Positions 55,641-64,000 of a stretch of DNA of 64,000 nt are shown piece after piece. The notes beneath the pieces were generated by a model. That model searched no databases. It was given only the letters and a program-made list of their open reading frames with translations, and had not been told where the DNA came from. The first letter of the stretch is position 1, and each line of letters starts with the position of its first letter. The position numbers and the translations under genes are program-made. The DNA lies in the NCBI GenBank assembly GCA_014898425.1, contig RCSZ01000007.1, forward strand, positions 1,674,001 to 1,738,000, in the 5' to 3' direction. Source of the DNA: Botryotinia globosa (lineage: Eukaryota > Ascomycota > Leotiomycetes > Helotiales > Sclerotiniaceae).

Positions 55641-56813
55641 ATGGTACGTTGAATGTGTTTCCTATTGTTACTTTGGAGGGTGTACGATTGTTTGGAATCA
55701 ATTGCGACAATTAGATGTTGGAAAATGGATAATTGGGGACTGGGCGATGGAGGGGCCGACTGCAGGGAAATTCGAAGCTGCTGAGCCAGATCTTTGGCTC
55801 AACTGATCTTAGAAGTTTTGCAAAAGATATCGCAGGTGGTGGGAGGACTTTATTGCAAAGAAATCCGGCACTGCTGAGTCGAGTTCTCGGTCTCTCTGTA
55901 CTTGGTACAGCAGATTGCGCTGGTGTCGGAAGACTTACCTGTGCCGTCATATTTTGGGTATACAACTTTTGGACAAATTGCTAATCAAGCCGTCTGCTAA
56001 TAGGTACGATACGCTGCTACTGAGATAGGTACGAAAACCCATTCGAATTTGCTTGCCTCCGATACCTCCCTTGGGTAATTGCTGACTTCACGATCAGAAT
56101 CGGCCAAGAGCGCCAGATCCCGCGGTTCTTACCTCCGTGTTTCTTTCAAGAATACCCGTGAGACAGCACAAGCTATCAACGCAAGTTTTCGAAACCCTTA
56201 CGATTCGACAAATACTAATATTGCGTAGGGATGGAAGCTCCAGCGCGCCGTCAAGTTCCTTGAGAACGTTCAAGAACACAAGGAGGCTGTCCCAATGAGA
56301 AGATACGCCGGAGGAACTGGACGTGCTGCTCAAGGTATGTTCGAGCATTGATATTAGAAGGGAATCGAGGAGTTCAGGCTAGAAAAGAATGGGAGGCTGA
56401 TAGGGATATTCAATAGGAAAGCAATTCGGTGTTACCCGTGCTAGATGGCCAGTCAAGTCCGCCGAGTTCCTCCTCGGTCTCTTGAAGAACGCTGAGGCCA
56501 ACGCCGATACCAAGGGTCTCGATACCGGAAACTTGATCGTCAAGCACATCCAAGTCAACCAAGCACCAAAGCAACGTCGCCGAACTTACCGTGCTCACGG
56601 TCGTGTAAGTTCATTTCGAAAGCCTACGATACATCCAATACTAATGTGTAACAGATCAACCCATACATGTCAAATCCCTGCCACATCGAATTGATCTTGA
56701 CCGAAGGAGAGGAAGTTGTTCAAAAGTCCGAGGCCGTTGTTGGACGTGAGACCGCACACTTGTCTTCAAGACAACGTGGTGCTCGTATCCGCCAAGCTAT
56801 CACTGCTGCATAG
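55641..56813 (+). CDS. RPL17: 60S ribosomal protein L17 (uL22)
   Basis: Six exons: 55641-55643, 56004-56028, 56098-56180, 56229-56334, 56417-56604 and 56655-56813, giving 187 aa. The product is [20 protein letters not shown]..., with [53 protein letters not shown] and [19 protein letters not shown]. It is the uL22 protein lining the nascent-peptide exit tunnel. The first exon is only the ATG. The third intron (56181-56228) begins GCAAGT, a GC-AG intron: using the nearby GT would break the conserved AIN-GWKLQ junction. The first intron is long (360 bp), typical of highly expressed ribosomal genes. Confidence 0.96.
56181..56228 (+). other. GC-AG intron in RPL17
   Basis: A 48-bp intron starting GCAAGT (the ideal GC-donor consensus), with TACTAAT as branch point and GTAG at the end. 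The reading frame and the conserved protein junction require it. Confidence 0.9.
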
Positions 56814-58910
56814 ATGTTCTCTTTTTATGGTTGGCTGGGGTTTGCGCGACTGGGCATTGATATGAAGGTCATCATACAAGGATATTTCAAAAAGTGGATG
56901 GCTTGTACAGGTGACATATTGCTGCACTATAAATGAACCATTAAATGAAATACTTGCAGAAAATTTAATTGCCTCTTGACGAATTTATCTGACTTTTTCC
57001 ACGGGTGCTTGTGATGTATTTGCTATTTGTTCTCGAGTACTGCCAAGTCAGGCACAATCTTATGGGAGTCGAAGAATCCTCAAGGTCCAGGTTGGATCAG
57101 ACACTAGCTATTAGCTGCAGGTCTCAATTCTCTTTCACGAGCCAGATGAGGGCCTAGATCGTTCTAAAAGGGCTGTGAACTCAGAAGTCATCAACGGAGT
57201 GGCAGTTGTCTTTCAACGACTAAAGAAATCTCGGCATCGTCAGTAACTACATCCCAGCTCTCCATACTTCGACACACCCAGGCTCAGGCCATATCTACTT
57301 GCAGCACAACCCTGTCAAGCACCTCAATATACTCGGCTCGCTCCATCGCTCGGATCGAATACAGCAACACTTGAATACCTACATAACGCGATCTGCATTC
57401 CGGGCATCTCGCTACCAACTTTACACATACAAGTCCAAACCCCTTTCACACCTCATCACATATAGCCTAGTGTCTCGATGCAACATAGCACATTAACGCC
57501 GTCTACCGCCCAAATATCCTCCAACTTACGATGAACAGGAGCATAAATCACTTGTCACTCTTTCACATGACTATCACCTTCAGCATCGAGTCGTGCATAT
57601 TGAGTTTTCTACAGGAGACCCAACATCTACCCAATGTTTCCCATTCAGCTCCTCCCGCTCCCTCTTCAATGCTTATCTCTATTCTATCTCACTCCATCTT
57701 CGACCCTCAAACATACCATCACTCTTTCAATCTCTCACCGTCCATTTACATCTCCTATACTCCCTCAAATCCCCATTCTACCCATCCCATCCACCCAACA
57801 TCCATCTGTCTCCTCTCTTCTCTTCTCCAATTCCCATCCTCACCTCGCCGTAAACATAACCACCTCTCACTCCATCACCCCGTCTAACCCATCTCACCAG
57901 ATCAACAATGTCCAAATCTACCTTCTTTCTTCCACGCCCTCATCATCATGATCATTAAAATCGCCATCACCAATCTCTGAATGTTTCACAATCTATAGTA
58001 TATCCCCAACCATGAATATATCTTTCAAGGGGGCGCAAGGAACAAAGATCAAAAGAGGAGAGAGTGGCATTGAGAAAATTAAATGACAAAGGACATCAGT
58101 AAAGAGCAGTTCATAAATTAGAATAAACTAACTCGCAGTTTTCAAATGGCCTTCTCAAGTGCAATTTAAGAATCGCTTTGGATCAAATTCAGATGGTCTG
58201 AAATATCGAATGCATTCTAAATATTGTAATGCTCGCGAACATCGGAAGCTATTCAGACCATCGAACACCTTTTACTCATCGTTATCATAGCATGCAATCA
58301 CGTCACATCAACGCACCACAAAATTTTAATGAATCTTCATCTTACAAATTATACACTATTCCTACAAAGCAACAAAAGTTTTCCGATCATCTTTGTCGTT
58401 ATCACCCATATCAGTTCCCAAAGCGCCATAAAATATTTCATGTCAACATTCCAATGATTGATAGACATCAGCAAATCTGTGATACAGAAGGTGCATCCGA
58501 TCTAATCGATGGCGTTGAACACAATTATCGTGACCTTGAAATGTCCGCTGAACTCCCTCCCCAATGGTTTTCCATATCAAACTCCCGTTCAATCCAGACT
58601 ATCAGTCGTGAGACTGGTTATTTACCCTGATATGCAACCTGAAATGCAAGTTTGAGATAATACCAAGAGCCCATTCGTTATGCTTTGATGTCATGCCCTA
58701 ATGACCCCGCTATGCTGCCCAAACAAAGGAAAAAATTGGTGGTATACAAGAAATATGTGTATGAGATAATAAAGCCGTCCTAAGACTTCTTTATCCCATA
58801 CAAACACACCCGAAAGAAAGAAATCATGGTACCAGTAGGTTTAGTACAGTGAAAAGTCGACTGCAACTTGTGCCCTTGTAAATCATGGGAACAGTTCATG
58901 ATGTGTCGAA
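56814..58910. other. Intergenic; pyrimidine-rich stretch
   Basis: After the RPL17 3' UTR lies a region whose plus strand is rich in C and T (about 57600-57910), giving several long but biased frames that were not called. One more balanced frame is listed at 58229-58630. Confidence 0.5.
58229..58630 (+). CDS. Possible hypothetical protein (133 aa)
   Basis: ATG-initiated frame of 133 codons with balanced composition, unlike the biased frames before it. Segments such as HLCRYHPYQFPKRHKIFHVN and DLEMSAELPPQWFS look protein-like. No family, signal peptide or splice support is seen. It lies downstream of and convergent with the F-box gene, so it might instead be antisense to that gene's 3' region. 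Confidence 0.25.
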   Translation: MLANIGSYSDHRTPFTHRYHSMQSRHINAPQNFNESSSYKLYTIPTKQQKFSDHLCRYHPYQFPKRHKIFHVNIPMIDRHQQICDTEGASDLIDGVEHNYRDLEMSAELPPQWFSISNSRSIQTISRETGYLP

Positions 58911-61625
58911 TTAGACTTCGGGAGCTGAAGCCGGAGTTTGAGCTGCAGCTACAATGGATCCATTGAATCTTCCAAAGCCTGCGCGTAGAATCCCATCATG
59001 ATTTGCTTCAGCTGTTAGCTGCGTAGCTAGGCTTCCCCACCCAATGGTCATGTTCCACGCATTTTGGAGAACTTCAACCTCAAGGTCGCTCATGGCATTT
59101 GTAATTGACGCAAGTAGGCAATCACCTGGCTTCATCATGATGCTCTCATAGTCACTGATTCTCTTTGTTACTCCAGCAGGTACGGATCCCCGCTGCTCAA
59201 CACCACCCTCATGAATTGCCGATTGATTGAATTCGAGGGGAAGCCGGGCATATCCACATGACTTGAAAACGACTTGTTTCAAACTACTTTGAGTTCTGGC
59301 TTGGGGCTCTGCACCAAATTCTTTGGCTTGACGCAAATCTGCTAGCCTAATACCAGGAGTCAAAGTGTCAATAACCTGAGCCCAGGAGCCATTGCGAGGT
59401 TCATTGAGCCATGCTAGTTGGTCATTTGAATTGGTCATGACCGCTGGCAACTGAGTTGCTGGCGGTGCTGCTGCTAGAAATGGTGGCACTGCAGCCATAT
59501 TGGGCGGAAACAAGGCGGCATGTGCAGCAAGATGATGATTATTCGCGAAGCCCAAGTTTGTCGCCAAATCTACCGCCATGGCTTGTGCCAAAGCATTTTG
59601 CTGGTGATTGGTTCGAGGCATTGGATGTTGTCCAGGGCGAATGAAGGCGGTCAATGAAACCGAATCAAGTGTTAACGATTGAAGGCTGCATTGTTTGAGA
59701 TCTTTGACAAAGCGCGTGAACACATGTGGACTTAACCAGCAATTCTTCAATGACAGATTCTTGATATAGGGTAGTGACAGAACTTCCTTCTCTCCTTTTC
59801 TACTAACCATGCTCATCGAATCTGATACTATGGGAGCAGCAAGTATATGCTGGTTCCGGCAAAAGAGACCAGGAGCATACTCTCCACCGCCGACCCATTC
59901 AAAATGTAAAGACTCAATCTTCTGTCGTCGAGATATTTGTTTGGAAAGAAGCTGAAAGACACCAATGACAGCCTTAGATGGACGTAGCTTGATATCTTGA
60001 ACCCAACTAGTAGGAAGTTTGACAAGTTCACGCCAGTCGGGAATTATGCCTAGAGATAGCTCAAACAAATTTGGGAGACTATTCCAGAAATCGTCGCGTA
60101 CAAGGTTTGGTAAATGTCTATTTGGCAAGCGGGCGATGGTAAGTTTCTTAACACCAGAGAATGTGACTGGACTGTCAATAACGGCAATAGTAAAAGTTTG
60201 CATGAATGCTCGCTGTGCCCATTCGAGTTCAAGTAACATTTCTTTTTGTGCGCCGGTGAGTTCGTTCGGCTTTAGACCATGGCACTTTGGTGCTAGCTTG
60301 CGCTTACGACCCGGGGTGCAGTTAAATCTGGGGCGTCCAGGATCATTGTTGGAAACGTTGCCTTCGCTTTGACCGCCACCTTCGCCTTCACCATCAGTTG
60401 AAAGTCTATCCTCGGTGTTCAATCTTTCATCATCATCTTCATCATCATCTTCTTCTTCTTCGTCTCCTACTGCAGGATTGCCTACTGCAGGATTGGCAGT
60501 TCCGAAATGATTTCCGAGTATACGAGCAATACCCTCTTCGAAATCAGCATAAGGAATGGAGGGTGTATTAGGAACTCCAGCCGGTCGAACTTGTGTACGT
60601 GCATTCGCGGGGCCCCCGTCGAAGAGAGAATGATCGATAGATTGGTTGGTTTGGTCGCTACCGAATCCTGATTCTTGAAATACTCTTTGGAGTAATGAAC
60701 GTGTATCGTTCAAAAGCTCTGTTCGAAAAGGTGGACTGGTTTGATTTGGTCGCACATTCTGCTTTGGCTCAGGTTCTGGTTCGAATCTTGTTGACCCAAA
60801 CACTGCGGGTTTTTCGCCACGCTGAATAACTTTATGGTTAACGTCTGGCCCAGCAAGCCATCCCAAGCCCCCATCAATAGATAGGCCAAGTTCTTCTGCG
60901 GCTACAATGAATTGAAATGCCTTTGTCATGGTTCGGGTTTCATCAGCTTTCTGCTCTAGACCCTCTAATTGTGCGTATCTATTATATTCCTGGAATGGCC
61001 ATTTGTAAGAACCCCAGAAAGTTGTGATTGTGTCGTGATTGTGCTTTATAGGAGGTTTAGTCAACTTTGCAATATCGACCTCGAAGGCTAATTAACTTAT
61101 TAGCAATTTGTAGATATTTAGGGGTGAAATGACATACACATCGCAAAGTGTCTGATGTGCCGACCAAAACCTGAGAAATATTAGTAACGCTGGTGATTGA
61201 ATAGATAGACTTGACAACTATATACCTTGAAAGATACGCATGCCCTTGTCTTGTAACAATATTGAACTGTGAGAAGTGGACGGCTCGGAACTGATGCCAT
61301 AAATCTCTGGTCTGAACGGAACCACTACATATTTGAAAAGGTATTCGGATACATTTGCTTCAAACTCATGATTTACCAATCGCATGCTGTGGATGGTGGA
61401 TCGAGGCAAATTCATGATAATGAGATTAAAGATCTCCACCGGGACTCTATTGGGTGGCCAGCCATCTTGACCTACTTTGATTAATGGATTGTATTGTGAG
61501 GATGACACCTAGAACCTACTTGTTGTCATCGTCATGACTTCTTTTCCTTTTCCTTTTGCGGTCTGCGCCTGGTCGGGGGTTCTTTCGCTAAGTTTGCGAC
61601 GCTTTGGAGAATTGATATTATCCAT
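58911..61625 (-). CDS. F-box domain protein
   Basis: Exons 61520-61625, 61226-61471, 61138-61170 and 58911-61087 give 853 aa with all junctions in frame. The F-box lies at about residues 41-75: NRVPVEIFNLIIMNLPRSTI, then HSMRLVNHEFEANVSEYLFK and YVVVPFRPEIYG, typical of fungal F-box proteins that recruit targets to SCF ubiquitin ligases. The basic N-terminus (SPKRRKLSERTPDQ) looks like a nuclear-localisation signal. Later come an acidic run (EEEEDDDEDDDE), the motif RKRKLAPKCHGLKPNELTGA, and leucine-rich-repeat-like segments (LPYIKNLSLKNCWLSPHVFT, LQSLTLDSVSLTAF). The first intron (48 bp) carries an in-frame TAG if retained. Target unknown. Confidence 0.85.
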
Positions 61626-62243
61626 TGTATGTGAGAATATACACAAGTTCAAGTGAATGAAGATGCGGGGCACGTATAGCAACACAGGAAAGAGCGATCT
61701 TGATGTCCTTTGATTTTGAGTGCGAGGTATCTTGAGGATTATTCCGTTCTTAAAAAGAGGAATACCAAGAGCATTTCTCTTAATTTTGTCTGTGATTGCA
61801 ATTGTGATCATGCACTTCTGTGTGCCGTTATACGACGATAATCTTCTTGAAAGAGTTGTAAGGTTACAAAAGAGAATTTAGGAACACTCTGAAGGAAAGA
61901 AGAGAACTAAAGCAAAAATCTGTGGTTCTCTTATTAATGAAGCTCCAAATCTTTCCGAATACTTTTTGTAAATACTTTTGATGGTATGAAGAATTACTAG
62001 TTATGAGAGGGATGTGATGAATTGTTGTTGTTGTCTGTTAGGCTGAGGTTTGTGTGCCCCTCAGGTGGATGAACGTCATGCTAGTTTGGCTCGGAAGTGC
62101 AATTAGCGGAAGAATATAGACAGCCTTGTCTGTTGATGCCTAAGGCCATAACATCTAGACTTTGCTCTGGCTCGGCTCCTGAATCTTCTTATAATCATAT
62201 ATACCTGGGCATTCAGATGTAATTTTATTCTAGAAAGAACTTC
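61626..62243. other. Intergenic
   Basis: Promoter of the F-box gene on one side. A TGTTGTTGTTG run lies near 62021-62034. No gene is recognised. Confidence 0.5.
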
Positions 62244-62645
62244 ATGTCAACTCTTTCATCTCACATACCGGACGAATTGTCTAATTCTGATGAATTCTAT
62301 GTTGGTACTCCTCTTCAACTTTAATCTCATCCACACGTCCAGTATTCTTGACAGCTAGAAGGCTCCGGAGACATTGGTAGCCTTGCAGAATGGCACAACA
62401 GGGGTACTAGGATAGAGTACATCTGTTTCGGAATCACGCGGCTAAGTCTGCTTTAAGAAGTCTTCTCTGAGAGCTATTTTGAGACGAAAGGAGACTCGGG
62501 CATCTCAGTCAAGTGTGATTATTCAATCAAGCTCAAAGCTAACCTTGATGTCTTTTCACAGTGCGCCGCAGTCCATTATTACAAAACGGGGAGGCTGCTA
62601 AACGATACAATTATATATGTCTCCAACGGGATGTATCTGAATTGA
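62244..62645 (+). CDS. Candidate small multi-intron gene or relic
   Basis: ATG 62244 starts MSTLSSHIPDELSNSDEFY. A GTTGGT donor (62301) and TTGACAG acceptor (62354) lead to LEGSGDIGSLAEWHNR. The continuation meets a TAA at 62454-62456, but a 54-bp intron (62404-62457, GTACTA...TTTAAG) would remove it in frame and give EVFSESYFETKGDSGIS and on to a stop at 62643-62645: 97 aa. A further strong acceptor (GCTAACC...TTTTCACAG at 62561) suggests yet another 54-bp intron inside. If unspliced, the TAA makes it a broken gene. No family recognised. Confidence 0.3.
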
Positions 62646-62923
62646 GTACCGGAGTGGCCAGAACGATTATCTCACTCAATTTTTGACCTTCAGAGACTCG
62701 ACAGATTGCTACAAATGCTTAAAATTCGATCTTTTGCCCAAGTTACGGTATGCTGGGCTTGATTCTCATGGGACTTCTCGACAACACTGTATAGAGTTGA
62801 TATCTAATCTAAGAACCCTCTTCCACAGACTTGTGATCTCGAGCAACAGCATATCGACAATCACACTTTGATGCAAGTGATGGTTGAAAGTCTCAAAGAC
62901 TTTCGACCAAAGTCGACATTGCA

Positions 62924-63977
62924 TCAAACAATTTTAGCACATCTGCCTATATCCACCCCTGCACCATTGTAGAGTTGCCTCAATTTTGTTCTAGGCTTTT
63001 CTCCTTCAATTGATGAGTCGAAACTTGGCGTTCTAGATATCTTTGACGCATGTCTCTTTAGCATTATGCTTGATGGCAAATTTTCAACGGCTGGTAAAGA
63101 TAGTAATATATTATCTGCCGAATTTTGTTTAGGGGCTGTGGCTTCACTAGATTCATCCTTCATTGCCTGAAGTGATATATCTACCCGTGCTCCATCTAGG
63201 TACGTACTATGAGTCCATGCAGACTCCAATCCCGGAAGGAATTGCTCCAGCTCGCGCATTTCGACCCAAGTTATTGTATCTTCGGTCATAGCAATATATA
63301 AGTCTTCAATATTACCAAACCCATCAAGGACAGCGCAATATTTCTTCAGGAAGTTGACATCATAATTACTGAGGGCCTGTTCGGTTGAAGTTAGTATCAT
63401 CAACACAAGCAAAAGAAAAGCTCCGGGGCATACTCACTAACTGTGCGTCTATTTGTCGAAGCATAGGAAGGCCTCTTAGATTTTTGACATCACAGATCTT
63501 GGCCACAAGTGGTTGCCAAGGTCTTCCTCGCAGGACTGGCGCAAAAGCAGAACTCACGGCCTCCTTGAATGAATCACTATTTGTGTCGGACACAACTATC
63601 TTTTGATGCAAGCCTCGAGATAGGCATCTTTTGTAAGCTGCTGTGTCCTTTTCAAAAGGGAAAGGCTGGGATGATGTGGGCATAAGGGAGATGTGTACAG
63701 TCCATGAACAAGTCCCACATCCATCACCCGAAAGATCTCCTTCCAGGAATTTCTGACCTGATGCAAAACCATTTATAGGCGTTTTAAAATCCCTTATAGC
63801 ACCAACTTCTCCAGGACTTATCGTGTTCTCAATTGCGATCTGCAAATTCGCAGTAGGAGGCGTCGATGCTTTTCTTCTTCGAGTCCTCTTTGAAGGCGCG
63901 AGAGTTCGCGCCGAGACATTTTCAAGAGCGTCTACTCTATCTTCTACTTTCATTGACGCATCGTCCAACTCGATCAT
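62924..63977 (-). CDS. Hypothetical protein, possibly truncated at the window edge
   Basis: Exons 63438-63977 and 62924-63376 with a 61-bp intron (GTGAGT ... GATACTAACTTC ... ACAG) in frame: 330 aa from ATG 63977. The frame stays open upstream to the window end, so the true start may lie outside. The N-terminus (MIELDDASMKVEDRVDALEN) looks like a short coiled coil followed by a basic patch (SKRTRRRKAS). The middle has a Cys/Trp segment (GDGCGTCSWTVHISLMP) and balanced sequence (VAKICDVKNLRGLPMLRQID); the end is Ser/Lys-rich. No family recognised. Confidence 0.6.
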
Positions 63978-64000
63978 CCTAGCATGAATTCTGTGTACGT

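Noticed and set aside
56181..56190. RPL17 donor at GTTTTC (56185) instead of GCAAGT
   Set aside because: It leaves one extra base after four added nucleotides and shifts the frame before GWKLQ.
57531..57951. Three overlapping frames of 86-118 codons
   Set aside because: All come from a C/T-rich strand bias; several frames are open at once, which marks composition, not coding.
1..64000. tRNA, rRNA, transposon and CRISPR signals
   Set aside because: I looked by eye for tRNA B-box-like GGTTCGANTCC on both strands, transposase/reverse transcriptase motifs in the frames and long terminal repeats. None was convincing. tRNAscan and a repeat search would settle this.

Overview
The window is nuclear DNA of a filamentous ascomycete. 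Genes are interrupted by short introns (about 48-190 bp) with GTANGT-type donors and CTAAC/CTGAC branch points. The proteins are fungal types: an FlbD-type Myb regulator, a CAS1-type polysaccharide acyltransferase, vacuolar carboxypeptidase Y and NACHT/ankyrin proteins. Protein flavour and the long AT-rich intergenic DNA suggest Leotiomycetes, perhaps Sclerotiniaceae. That placement is an inference from recall, not from a search.

Layout. 0.5-5.1 kb: NLR-like NACHT/ankyrin/ZZ-finger protein (+). 6.7-8.2 kb: Myb/SANT-like nuclear protein (-), divergent from 9.2-10.0 kb: ureidoglycolate lyase (+). 10-21 kb: about 11 kb with no supportable gene, rich in microsatellites, ending at an FlbD/RCA-1-type Myb factor (+, 21.0-22.1 kb). 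22-28.4 kb: another gene-poor stretch with one weak small-gene candidate. 28.5-32.7 kb: NCBP3-family RNA-binding protein and an uncharacterised coiled-coil protein (both +). 32.7-34.4 kb: cluster of unrelated minisatellites. 34.5-35.9 kb: ELO fatty acid elongase (-). 38.0-39.2 kb: unknown protein (-). 39.7-40.0 kb: a probable terminal exon (-). 40.7-40.9 kb: 14 x 14-bp pyrimidine minisatellite. 41.5-44.3 kb: CAS1-type O-acyltransferase (-). 46.4-51.8 kb: two S10 serine carboxypeptidases in tandem (-), one secreted-type and one carboxypeptidase Y. 53.0-53.9 kb: SDO1/SBDS ribosome maturation factor (+). 54.6-56.8 kb: divergent RPS18 (-) and RPL17 (+) sharing a 273-bp promoter. 58.9-61.6 kb: F-box protein (-). 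62.2-62.6 kb: a possible tiny multi-intron gene (+). 62.9-64.0 kb: unknown protein (-), probably running to the window edge.

Functional themes. There is no biosynthetic cluster. The nearest thing to a theme is ribosome production in adjacent genes (SDO1, RPS18, RPL17) and proteolysis in the S10 pair. The most unusual items are: an NLR-like protein whose Walker A motif has decayed; non-canonical GC-AG introns in both members of a divergent ribosomal-protein pair; an RPL17 first coding exon that is only the ATG; a repeated ELFP(S/D)(R/K) motif in the NCBP3-like protein; a perfect CACGTG-containing inverted repeat upstream of ureidoglycolate lyase; and a recurring intergenic 9-mer TACTCCGTA. No convincing new defence or mobile system was found. 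No tRNA, rRNA, CRISPR array or transposon was recognised by eye.
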